From Thermoplasmata archaeon (GTDB lineage Archaea > Thermoplasmatota > Thermoplasmata > Lutacidiplasmatales > UBA184), in NCBI GenBank assembly GCA_021828085.1, contig JAKATE010000019.1, positions 1 to 19,095 of the forward strand: a stretch of 19,095 bases of DNA, read 5' to 3'. The translations under genes and the position numbers were made by a program. How positions within the stretch are numbered: position 1 is the stretch's first letter; the number at the start of each line of letters is the position of its first letter. The notes under the pieces were generated by a model. It was not told where the DNA came from. It did not search any database and saw only the letters and a program-made list of their open reading frames with translations. This document shows positions 13,070-19,095 of the stretch, in pieces.

Positions 13070-13104
13070 CCTCGGGGGTGGGAGGCCTTCGAGGGACGGG
13101 GAGG

Positions 13105-14142
13105 ATGCCGGCGGGAGGGCCCGCGCGCGAGCGGCGCGTGATCAAAGCCGGCCACTCCTCCGTCGCGGTCACCCTCCCGAAGCCCTGGGCCAAGGCACTT
13201 CACCTCCGGCCCGGTGACTCCGTGGTCTTCGATCAGAGCGACGACGGCTCGCTCTTCCTCCGACCCTCCGAAGGGCACTCGGGGGAGCGGGGACTTCCGC
13301 CGTTCCAGGTGGAGGCCGCCCACTTCGAGTCCCCCGGGGAGCTCGAGTTCCTCGTCTCGGGGGCCTACCGCGCGGGGCACGACTCCATCGAGATCCTCTC
13401 CGACGTCCCGCTCACCCCGGAGGCCGTGGAGGAGGTCCAGGCGACCGCTCGCCGGCTTCTCGGCGTGAGCGTCGTGGCGCAGGAGCCCAACCGCCTCCTC
13501 GTCCAGAGCTGCCTCGACCCCTCGAAGTATGCCCTGGCGCACATGATCCAGCGGATGCGGATGATCCTCGCCGCGCTCGCGGACGAGCTGGCCCGCGCGC
13601 TCGACCCCCCGCACTCCGTCCGCCCGCTGCGCCTCTCCAACCTGTCCGAGGAGCTCGAGAAGACCCACGCCTTCCTCGTCCGGCAGCTCCAGCTGGCGAG
13701 CCGGGACTGGAGCCTGGCCCGGCACATCGGAAGCCCGGATCCCCGCGAGCTGCTCTCCTGGAGGGTGGTCGTCCAGTCCCTCGACGAGGCGGGTCGCCTC
13801 CTCCTCGAGCGCCGCCGCCCCCGCCACCTTCCCCCCTCCGTGGCGAGCGTCCTCTCCGAGAGCTTCGCGGCGTACAAGGTGGCGCTCGAGACGGTGGTGG
13901 ACGCCCTCGTCCATCCGTCCCTCACCCGCGCGTGCGAGGCCCGCGAGCGGGTGAAGGAGCTCTTCGGGAAGCTCGATGGGGTCCGCGACTCGCGCCACCG
14001 GGGACAACGCCGCCCTGCGCTCCCTCCCGCGGCCTCGTGCCTGCGCCAGAGCGCGCTGAAACTCCGGGGCCTGGTCGACGTGGCGATGGACCGGGCCGTG
14101 ACGAGCGGTGCCGGGGAGGGCCACGCGACCCCGTCCCCCTGA
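13105..14142 (+). CDS. AbrB-PhoU regulator (archaeal phosphate-uptake-regulator type)
   Basis: A cytoplasmic protein of 345 aa with two parts. Residues about 10-53 form a SpoVT/AbrB swapped-hairpin DNA-binding domain (VIKAGHSSVAVTLPKPWAK, then LRPGDSVVF). Residues about 105-320 form a long, mostly helical PhoU-like region (for example LLVQSCLDPSKYALAHMIQR). Archaeal proteins of this layout are annotated as phosphate uptake regulators, but no pst transporter is nearby. It sits between the copper genes and the tat/Rieske operon, downstream of two tandem GTTCGTAC motifs. It is therefore also a candidate local regulator of the island, which is inference only. The C-terminal tail is Arg/Pro-rich and looks disordered. 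The start follows from the TATA box at 13062. Confidence 0.83.
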   Translation: MPAGGPARERRVIKAGHSSVAVTLPKPWAKALHLRPGDSVVFDQSDDGSLFLRPSEGHSGERGLPPFQVEAAHFESPGELEFLVSGAYRAGHDSIEILSDVPLTPEAVEEVQATARRLLGVSVVAQEPNRLLVQSCLDPSKYALAHMIQRMRMILAALADELARALDPPHSVRPLRLSNLSEELEKTHAFLVRQLQLASRDWSLARHIGSPDPRELLSWRVVVQSLDEAGRLLLERRRPRHLPPSVASVLSESFAAYKVALETVVDALVHPSLTRACEARERVKELFGKLDGVRDSRHRGQRRPALPPAASCLRQSALKLRGLVDVAMDRAVTSGAGEGHATPSP

Positions 14143-14186
14143 CCCCTTCCAAAAGTACTTACAGTCCTTACAGGGACGAACGAACC

Positions 14187-14194
14187 GTACGAAC
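14187..14194. promoter_or_regulatory. GTTCGTAC motif, copy 6 (reverse orientation, tat operon)
   Basis: The plus strand reads GTACGAAC, two bases upstream of the TATA-like AATAAG (14197-14202). Extra GAAC units precede it, giving GAACGAACCGTACGAAC at 14178-14194, so there may be more than one half-site. Confidence 0.55.
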
Positions 14195-14196
14195 GG

Positions 14197-14202
14197 AATA
14201 AG
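14197..14202 (+). promoter_or_regulatory. TATA-like box of the tat/Rieske/cytochrome b operon
   Basis: AATAAG is centred about 34 bases before the tatA ATG at 14234, giving a leader of about 8-10 bases. No other promoter-like element was seen before the window end, so this probably drives the eight-gene run. Confidence 0.42.
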
Positions 14203-14233
14203 TGACGGGGCCGTGGTGGCCCGGGGGGACCCC

Positions 14234-14437
14234 ATGTTCGACAGCATCGACGACTGGATCATCATCGCCGTGGTCTTTGCCATCCTCTTCTGGGGATCGG
14301 CCAAGATCCCGCAGCTCGCGCACAGCCTGGGACGGGCCGTCGGCGAGTTCAAGAAGGGAAAGGCCGAGAGCGAAGCCGAACTCGCCCAGAGCCAGACGAA
14401 CGCCCGCATGGGCCACGACCAGGCCCAGCTGCGCTGA
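14234..14437 (+). CDS. tatA: Twin-arginine translocase protein TatA
   Basis: A 67-aa membrane protein with the complete TatA plan: a short N-terminal helix at about 8-21 (WIIIAVVFAILFWG), then the hinge and amphipathic helix KIPQLAHSLGRAVGEFKKGK (24-43), then a short charged tail. TatA polymerises to let TatC-bound folded proteins, including Rieske proteins, cross the membrane. The usual FG-x-x-K hinge reads WGSAK here. ATG 14234 is preferred to the in-frame GTG codons at 14213 and 14216 because it sits correctly before the helix and after the TATA box. It is the first gene of the operon, with its tatC partner one gene away. Confidence 0.93.
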   Translation: MFDSIDDWIIIAVVFAILFWGSAKIPQLAHSLGRAVGEFKKGKAESEAELAQSQTNARMGHDQAQLR

Positions 14438-14467
14438 GCTCGGTCTCCCTCCCATCTCCCTCGAGGA

Positions 14468-15094
14468 ATGAGCCCGAGCCCGGACCGGCGGAGCCCCCGC
14501 CCCGACCCCCCTTCCGACCCCGCGCGTCGGGAGGACCTCTCGCTCCTCGGCGGCGGGGCCGTGGCCGCGTTCGGGATGGCCCTCCCCCGGAACCTCCGCA
14601 ACGTCCTGTCGCTCGGAGTTCAGGCCCCCCCCGTGCCCCCGACGGAGGAGTTCGCTCCCGCCCCCTCCGGGGCCGACCGGACGGTCCTGCTCGACGCGCG
14701 CTGGAGCCTCCTCGCGGAGGGACGAGGAATGACGCTCCGGGAGTTCCGCACCCGGTTGCGCGAGGGGCCGATGAGCTTCTGGTGGATGGGCTCACAGGAG
14801 GGCCCCGGGCTCTTCTCGACCTCTACCGCCCTCACCCCGGGCGAAGCCCGGCTCGACGAGACGCGGAGGCTGCGCGCCGCCAGCACCCTCTGCCCGGTGG
14901 ACGGGGCCTCCCTCCGCTACCTCCCCCGCGACGACCGCTGGTACTGCCCGAGCTGCTCGAGCGAGTTCGCGGGCCGTGACGGGCGGGTCCTCTGCGGTCC
15001 GGCGGCCAAGCCGCTGCTCACGTTCTTCCTCGGCTCGCGCGAGGACGAAGCCCCCGTGATCCTCCGGCCGCCCGGGGCCCGCACTCCGCCATGA
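14468..15094 (+). CDS. Rieske-like protein with altered metal ligands and a Tat-like N-terminus
   Basis: A 208-aa protein encoded between tatA and tatC. Residues 20-41 resemble a Tat signal or anchor: a twin arginine, then DLSLLGGGAVAAFGMALP. The C-terminal 60 residues line up with a Rieske cluster-binding region, including the typical ending EFAGRDGRVLCGPAAKPL (166-183). In a Rieske protein the ligands are C-x-H and C-x2-H. Here they read C142-P-V and C160-P-S-C163, so one His is replaced by Val and the other by Cys. The structural disulfide cysteines are also absent (Ala147 and Ser162), and an extra Cys176 appears. It may hold another iron-sulfur or zinc centre (C142, C160, C163 plus C176 or D145). 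A plain zinc ribbon is the alternative. Its stop overlaps tatC as ATGA. Function is unknown. Confidence 0.7.
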   Translation: MSPSPDRRSPRPDPPSDPARREDLSLLGGGAVAAFGMALPRNLRNVLSLGVQAPPVPPTEEFAPAPSGADRTVLLDARWSLLAEGRGMTLREFRTRLREGPMSFWWMGSQEGPGLFSTSTALTPGEARLDETRRLRAASTLCPVDGASLRYLPRDDRWYCPSCSSEFAGRDGRVLCGPAAKPLLTFFLGSREDEAPVILRPPGARTPP

Positions 15095-15918
15095 GCGAGC
15101 TGGGAAAGCTGCTGAGCGTCCTGGACGAGCTTAGGCACCGACTGATCCGGATCTTCTGGGTCCTCATCCCGATCTTCGGTTTCCTCATTGGATTCAAGAT
15201 CGCCCTGCTGCGTGTCGCCGGGCTGCCGTTCGAGCTCCCGTACCCTTACCCGAGCCCCTTCTACAACGTCACCGCCCAGGTCTTCGTCTGGATGGTCCAC
15301 GACATGCTGCCGCCGGGCGTGACGCTGCTCAACCTCGGCGTGGGCGACTCCGTGGTCGCCCAGATGGAGATCGGCCTTCTGCTGACCCTCGTCGTCGGGA
15401 TGCCCTGGATCATCCACGAGGTGGGGGCCTTCCTGGTGCCGGCGCTACGCCACAACGAGCGCGCCCTGATCCGGACGGTCGCGATCCCGGCCTCGGCGCT
15501 CTTCGTCGTGGGCTTCCTCCTCGCCCTTTTCTGGCTCACCCCGTTCACATTCCTTCTGCTCTTCCGGTACGTCTCGGCACTGAGCCTCGCCCCGGTCCTG
15601 AGCGTGGGGAGCTTCCTCGCCTTCGCCCTGCTCTACACCATCGCCTTCGGGATCGTCTTCGAGCTGCCCGTCTTCATCTACACCCTCACGCGCCTCGGGC
15701 TGGTCCCGGGCAACTTCTGGCGCAAGCACTGGCGCGGGGCCGTGATCGGATGCCTCGTCTTCGGCATGCTCATCACCCCGGATAACTCCGGGATCACGAT
15801 GCTCCTCATCGCCTTCCCGATGATGGGGCTCTACGTCGGCGGTATGGCCGCCGCCGAGCGCCACGCCCGCCGAAAGACGCAGCTCTCGGCCGGCAGGGTT
15901 ATGGGAGGTGCGGCCTAG
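15091..15918 (+). CDS. tatC: Twin-arginine translocase protein TatC
   Basis: Polytopic membrane protein (275 aa) that recognises twin-arginine signals. The N-terminal cytoplasmic motif is LDELRHRLIR at 11-20. Further family marks are the conserved Glu in HEVGAFLVPALRHNER, FELPVFIYTLTRLGLV, and the late LITPDNSGITMLL with LYVGG. The hydrophobic profile fits six helices. The loop between helices 1 and 2 is long, with PYPYPSPFYN. The start overlaps the previous stop as ATGA. Encoding tatC with two Rieske-type proteins suggests that this copy serves the respiratory complex, although it may be the only tatC in the genome. Confidence 0.93.
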   Translation: MSELGKLLSVLDELRHRLIRIFWVLIPIFGFLIGFKIALLRVAGLPFELPYPYPSPFYNVTAQVFVWMVHDMLPPGVTLLNLGVGDSVVAQMEIGLLLTLVVGMPWIIHEVGAFLVPALRHNERALIRTVAIPASALFVVGFLLALFWLTPFTFLLLFRYVSALSLAPVLSVGSFLAFALLYTIAFGIVFELPVFIYTLTRLGLVPGNFWRKHWRGAVIGCLVFGMLITPDNSGITMLLIAFPMMGLYVGGMAAAERHARRKTQLSAGRVMGGAA

Positions 15919-15929
15919 CGGCCCCGGGA

Positions 15930-16280
15930 ATGAGCCTGTTCTCCGACGTGGACTGGACCATCCTCCTCCTCGCCGGTGGCCTCCTCCTCCTCGGGGGGAA
16001 CAACAAGGAGCTCTTCCGTACCGCCGGCCGCCTCTACGGGAAGGTGATGCGGCTGCGCGATGAGTTCCTCCACGAACTGCGTTCGAGCACCTTCGACGGG
16101 GTGGTCCCGGCCCCCCCCACCTCCCATAGTCCTTCCGTGGGCTCGTACCCGCCCGTCTCCACCACCCTCCCGACGATGACCGGGCCGGTCGTTCCGGCCG
16201 CCCCCGGGGTCTGGTCCGTGGGTGAGGTTCATAGGGTCGAACCACTCCCGGCAGACGAACCGATGGAGGACGGGTCATGA
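15930..16280 (+). CDS. TatA/TatB-like protein with long proline-rich tail
   Basis: A 116-aa protein. Residues 1-22 form one membrane helix (DWTILLLAGGLLLLG), followed by GGNNKELFRTAGRLYGKVMR at 22-41, which resembles the Tat hinge and amphipathic helix with Asn-Asn in place of the usual residues. From about 55 on, the tail is rich in Pro, Ser, Thr and Val and looks disordered. Its position two genes after tatA and directly after tatC supports a second TatA/TatB component; a TatB-like role in substrate binding is possible. It starts 11 bases after tatC and overlaps the next gene as ATGA. The Tat assignment is moderate, resting on the helix-hinge pattern and the neighbours. Confidence 0.68.
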   Translation: MSLFSDVDWTILLLAGGLLLLGGNNKELFRTAGRLYGKVMRLRDEFLHELRSSTFDGVVPAPPTSHSPSVGSYPPVSTTLPTMTGPVVPAAPGVWSVGEVHRVEPLPADEPMEDGS

Positions 16281-16696
16281 ACTCCCCTCATGCCCGGGGC
16301 TTGGCTCTCCTGCTCCTGGCCTCGCTGGCGCTCACCGTCGTGGCCGTCCTTCCCTCGGGCAGTGGGAGCGCGGCGGCCGTTCCCGTCGCCCCGGCGGCCC
16401 AGGGAGTCCCCCTGAACGGGAGCTCCGGACCCTCCAACGCCTTCCCCACCACCATCAGCTGCCCGCTCCCACCGGTGAGCGTGGGCGGGATGTCCTTCAA
16501 CTGCATCCAGGTCCTCGACCTGACAACGGGCGTGCTGGTCCTGTTCGGGGTCACCATCATCCTCTACATCTACAAGGACGCCGACCGGGCCGAGCTCCCC
16601 GGCGACGCCGAGGAGGTGGCCGTGACGGGGGAGGAGGAGCTGGAGCGGCGCCTCGAGAAGGTCCGGGAAGAGGAGGAGGGAAGCGAACGACGATGA
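16277..16696 (+). CDS. Small membrane protein of the Rieske/cytochrome b operon, function unknown
   Basis: I do not recognise a family. The 139-aa product has a signal peptide or anchor at about 8-26, an extracytoplasmic stretch rich in Ala, Pro and Ser with two cysteines (Cys62 and Cys76 in the segment SCPLPPVSVGGMSFNC), a membrane helix at about 80-99 (LDLTTGVLVLFGVTIILYIY), and a highly charged cytoplasmic tail (EEELERRLEKVREEEEG), probably helical. The two cysteines may form a disulfide. It overlaps both neighbours as ATGA, directly before the Rieske gene. A small subunit or assembly factor of the quinol-oxidising complex is a reasonable guess from position alone. Confidence 0.72.
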   Translation: MNSPHARGLALLLLASLALTVVAVLPSGSGSAAAVPVAPAAQGVPLNGSSGPSNAFPTTISCPLPPVSVGGMSFNCIQVLDLTTGVLVLFGVTIILYIYKDADRAELPGDAEEVAVTGEEELERRLEKVREEEEGSERR

Positions 16697-17514
16697 GGGG
16701 AGGGAGCGGTTACTTCACCGAAGAGTCCTACGATCAGCGACTGGCGAACTTCCTCAGCCTCTTCGACAACACCCCGGCCGGTGTCGTCCGGAAGGTCGCC
16801 CCGGCGGACCTCAACAACCCGAAGACCCGGGAGCAGGTGGATGAGGCCAAGCGCAACATCCTCAAGATCATGGCCATCGGCGGCCTCGCCGCGGTGGCCG
16901 GGGGGGGGGCCGTTGCCGGCGCCCTGCAGTACGCCCAGCCTCCGCTCTCGGGGCTGGCCACCTACCCCACCGTCCAGCTCTTCTACTCCGACGGGACCCC
17001 CGTCACGCTCGATAACATCGACAGTCACATCAGCCCCACTTCGGTTGAGCTCACGCTGTTCAACTACCCGCTCACCAACGAGCCGAACTTCCTGCTGAAC
17101 CTCCCGGCGGCGGCCCCCAACGGACTCGGCCCCAACAAGACCGTGGTCTCGTACAGTGCCATCTGCCAGCACCTGGGATGCGTCCCCCCGTTCATCTCCT
17201 ACTACCCCGCCGGACACTGCGGGAACTTCAACGGGGGTCAGGCGATCATCCATTGCATCTGCCACGGCTCCACGTACGACCCTTTCGTCTCCCAGACGGA
17301 CGAAGGGGGCGGGGCCGCCATCCTCACCGGGCCCACCGTCCTCCCCATCCCCCAGACGCTCCTCAAGACCGACGCCAACGGCAATCTCTACGCCTACGGC
17401 TCCATCGGACCGCCCGTCAAGGGGCACTTCACCACCCTGACCGGGGGAACCGGGGTGGGCGGACAGGTGAGCTCTTCGAACGTGACGCCGACGAACCAGC
17501 AGTGCCCGGCCTGA
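16693..17514 (+). CDS. Rieske 2Fe-2S protein of a cytochrome bc-type complex
   Basis: Membrane-anchored iron-sulfur subunit (273 aa) that takes electrons from quinol at the cytochrome b outer site. Residues 53-80 form a Tat-type anchor (KRNILKIMAIGGLAAVAGGG, with Lys-Arg instead of Arg-Arg). The cluster ligands are complete: C158-x-H160-LGC163 and C188-I-C190-H191-GS, with C163 and C190 as the structural disulfide. Between the two boxes lies a loop with an extra Cys176 (GHCGNFNGG). GPTVLPIP at 213-220 matches the conserved proline loop. The N-terminal 52 residues before the anchor are unusually long and presumably cytoplasmic. The start overlaps the upstream stop as ATGA; cytochrome b follows after 13 bases. 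Its Tat-type anchor links it to the tat genes of the same operon. Confidence 0.95.
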   Translation: MRGGSGYFTEESYDQRLANFLSLFDNTPAGVVRKVAPADLNNPKTREQVDEAKRNILKIMAIGGLAAVAGGGAVAGALQYAQPPLSGLATYPTVQLFYSDGTPVTLDNIDSHISPTSVELTLFNYPLTNEPNFLLNLPAAAPNGLGPNKTVVSYSAICQHLGCVPPFISYYPAGHCGNFNGGQAIIHCICHGSTYDPFVSQTDEGGGAAILTGPTVLPIPQTLLKTDANGNLYAYGSIGPPVKGHFTTLTGGTGVGGQVSSSNVTPTNQQCPA

Positions 17515-17527
17515 GGGAGAGATCGGA

Positions 17528-18949
17528 GTGGCGAACGAACCGAGCGGACCGGTCCCGCCCCCGCCCGCGGGCCCCGGGCCTTGGCGCTCGCCGCTCAACC
17601 GTTCGCTCGACACGGTCTGGAAGTTCATCGAGAACCGCGCGGGGATCAAGACCTGGGCGCTGAGGGGCCAGCCCGCCTTCACGTTCAATCCCTCCTACTG
17701 GACCGGCGCCTTCGTGGCCACCGCGTTCCTCGTCCAGGTGCTCACCGGGCTCCTGCTGCTGCTCTACTACGTCCCCTCCGCCTCCCCCGCTGTCGCCGGG
17801 GCGCCCCCCCAGGCCTGGGCCTCCACGAACTACATCATCACCAGCGTCCCCATGGGCTGGCTGCTGCTGAGCTCGCACCTCTACGGGGCGTACGCCACGA
17901 TCTTCCTGGCCTTCGTCCACTTCTTCCGCGGCTTCTACACGGGCGTCTACAAGCCTCCCCGAGAGCTGTCCTGGATGGTCGGGACCCTGCTCCTCGTGGC
18001 CATGCTCGGGATGGGGTTCACCGGCTACCTCCTTCCGTACACCGCCCTCGCGGTGGGGGCCACCAACGTCGGCATCTCCCTCACCCTTTCCGTGCCCACG
18101 TTAGGGCCCTTCGCTGCGCGATTGCTCATCTCCGACGGAACGCACCAAGGCCTGCTCAGCCGGATGTTCGCCCTCCACGTGGTGGTCATCCCTCTCGCCC
18201 TCGCCGGGCTGCTCTACGCCCACCTTTCGCTCTTCGAGAGCCACGGGATCGCGCCCAAGGCGACGAGCGACCCCCGCGCCAAGAACACCTTCACCGAGGA
18301 GGATGACAAGAAGGTCGGCCGGTTCTTCCCCAAGGTCTTCCTCTACATGACGAAATGGGGGCTCCTCTACGTGGGGATGCTCCTGCTCATCGCGGCGGCG
18401 TGGCCCTGGCAGCTCCCCGTCTACTTCGGCTCCACCACCGGGGCGGCCTCCCCCGAACCGGACTGGTACTTCCTCTGGCTGTACAAGCTCGCCGACTTCC
18501 AGTACGTGACCCCGGCGGTCGCGGTGGGGGTCGTCACGGCCCTCGTCGTCTTCGTCCTCTTCCTCCCGTGGATCGTCCAGATCCTCCCCTGGCTCGACGG
18601 GGGGAAGCGACGCCATCCGCGGGACCGGCCGGCGATGGTCTTCCTGGCGAACTTCCTGGTTTCGTTCTTCATCCTCATGACCATCTGGGGGGGGATCATG
18701 CCGGGCGTGCAGATCCCCGCCACCATCTACGGGACCTACATCGCGATCCTGGTGGCCGCCAATGCGGTCCCCCTGCTCATCCTCTACCCGCTCTACAAGT
18801 CCAACTATCGGCGGCGCTTGCTCGAGCGCGAGCTTGAGCGCAAGAGCGCGGCCCCCGCCGAGGGGCTCGTCCGCGCCCCCACCCCCCTCCCGTCAGCGCC
18901 CCGCCCGACCGCCGCCCCCGCCAACCAGGAGGCCGCCCCTCGTGCCTGA
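17528..18949 (+). CDS. Cytochrome b of a Rieske/cytochrome b complex, single-chain form
   Basis: Haem b subunit (473 aa) with the quinol sites, in the cytoplasmic membrane. It combines the four-helix haem-binding half with the C-terminal half in one chain. Four haem ligands are visible: His117 and His131 in helix B (13 residues between) and His217 and His232 in helix D (14 between). The 14 spacing is the pattern reported for cytochrome b6 rather than mitochondrial cytochrome b. The quinol-site motif is PDWY at 311-314 in place of PEWY. Four hydrophobic stretches lie in the C-terminal half. A polar loop (239-268) is rich in Asp, Glu and Lys, and the C-terminal tail is Pro/Ala-rich. The GTG start lies 13 bases after the Rieske stop. 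No cytochrome c1 or f gene is seen, which fits cupredoxins as acceptors. Confidence 0.95.
   Translation: MANEPSGPVPPPPAGPGPWRSPLNRSLDTVWKFIENRAGIKTWALRGQPAFTFNPSYWTGAFVATAFLVQVLTGLLLLLYYVPSASPAVAGAPPQAWASTNYIITSVPMGWLLLSSHLYGAYATIFLAFVHFFRGFYTGVYKPPRELSWMVGTLLLVAMLGMGFTGYLLPYTALAVGATNVGISLTLSVPTLGPFAARLLISDGTHQGLLSRMFALHVVVIPLALAGLLYAHLSLFESHGIAPKATSDPRAKNTFTEEDDKKVGRFFPKVFLYMTKWGLLYVGMLLLIAAAWPWQLPVYFGSTTGAASPEPDWYFLWLYKLADFQYVTPAVAVGVVTALVVFVLFLPWIVQILPWLDGGKRRHPRDRPAMVFLANFLVSFFILMTIWGGIMPGVQIPATIYGTYIAILVAANAVPLLILYPLYKSNYRRRLLERELERKSAAPAEGLVRAPTPLPSAPRPTAAPANQEAAPRA
18927..18932 (+). promoter_or_regulatory. Ribosome-binding site inside the cytochrome b gene for the next gene
   Basis: AGGAGG ends 9 bases before GTG 18942 and lies within the end of the cytochrome b gene. 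It fixes the start of the partial gene and the 8-base overlap. Confidence 0.6.
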
Positions 18950-19095
18950 GGATCCGTCCGTCGCCTCTCCTCCGGTCCGGACGGGCCTGCTCTGGGTCAT
19001 CCTGACCCTGCTCGCCCTTGCGGGGATCGCCTGCGGGATCCTCGGCTACAGCTCCTTCGCGAGCGCGCTCGGGGGACAGGCCGTCCTCCTCATGA
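18942..19095 (+). CDS. Membrane protein, N-terminal part (3'-truncated by window edge)
   Basis: Fifty-one codons are visible from GTG 18942, which overlaps the cytochrome b stop by 8 bases and has a strong ribosome-binding site. The product starts with a short polar segment (PEDPSVASPPVRT), then one membrane helix (LLWVILTLLALAGIACGILG), then a second hydrophobic stretch that begins at the window end. The family cannot be named from this. As the ninth gene of the run it is probably another subunit or assembly factor of the quinol-oxidising complex. Confidence 0.7.
   Translation, partial: MPEDPSVASPPVRTGLLWVILTLLALAGIACGILGYSSFASALGGQAVLLM

Noticed and set aside
13078..13104. GTG 13078 as start of the AbrB-PhoU gene
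   Set aside because: It is only about 12 bases from the centre of the strong TATA box, so it would lie upstream of the transcription start.
16222..16692. N-terminal extension of the Rieske gene from 16222
   Set aside because: It overlaps the small membrane protein in another frame. The ATGA overlap at 16693 continues the pattern of the operon.
1..19095. Defence system, prophage or integrated element
   Set aside because: No nuclease, integrase, toxin-antitoxin or phage structural genes were recognised. The ParB-like gene stands alone without ParA.

Overview
The window looks like a chromosomal segment of a high-GC archaeon, most likely an aerobic or facultatively aerobic member of the Thermoplasmatota. 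The grounds are an archaeal-type prolyl-tRNA synthetase, an XPD/Rad3 helicase with all four Fe-S cysteines, an AbrB-PhoU regulator, TATA boxes about 25-45 bases before start codons, several apparently leaderless starts, and membrane-anchored cupredoxins beside a copper-type oxidase subunit and a Rieske/cytochrome b complex. The phylum is an inference. Coding density is high and no gene-free stretch exceeds 300 bases; the longest are 12919-13104 and 5239-5407. I saw no tRNA, rRNA, CRISPR array or insertion sequence.

Layout. Positions 1-1600 hold the end of the alpha subunit and all of the beta subunit of proton-translocating NAD(P) transhydrogenase. Positions 1665-3743 (+) hold an XPD-family helicase, convergent with proS at 3757-5238 (-). 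Positions 5408-6828 (-) hold a membrane-anchored, sequon-rich protein of unknown function, with a truncated second copy of its C-terminus just upstream. Positions 6906-9390 (+) form a three-gene set: a heptose-phosphate-kinase-like GHMP kinase, a phosphoheptose-isomerase-like SIS protein, and a CBS-ParB fusion.

Positions 9443-19095 are the most interesting part, a copper and respiration island. It has a two-domain cupredoxin (+). A minus-strand set follows, in which cytochrome oxidase subunit II is split into two overlapping genes, with a protein of unknown function behind them. Next come a second cupredoxin (+) and an AbrB-PhoU regulator (+). Last is a tightly packed operon from 14234 to the window end: tatA, a Rieske-like protein with replaced ligands, tatC, a TatA/B-like protein, a small membrane protein, a canonical Rieske protein, cytochrome b, and the start of another membrane protein. 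Six of its junctions overlap or nearly overlap, four of them as ATGA.

How it may work (inference). The Rieske/cytochrome b complex would oxidise quinol. The membrane-anchored cupredoxins would carry electrons in place of cytochrome c, and the CuA subunit II would pass them to an oxidase subunit I encoded elsewhere. The Tat genes sit with their probable Rieske substrates. An 8-base motif, GTTCGTAC, occurs six times on either strand; all six are intergenic and inside this island, and four lie a few bases upstream of the TATA-like boxes of the two cupredoxins, the coxB set and the tat/Rieske/cytochrome b operon. It is a candidate binding site for a regulator that co-ordinates the island. The motif, the altered Rieske-like protein and the split CoxB are the three best leads.
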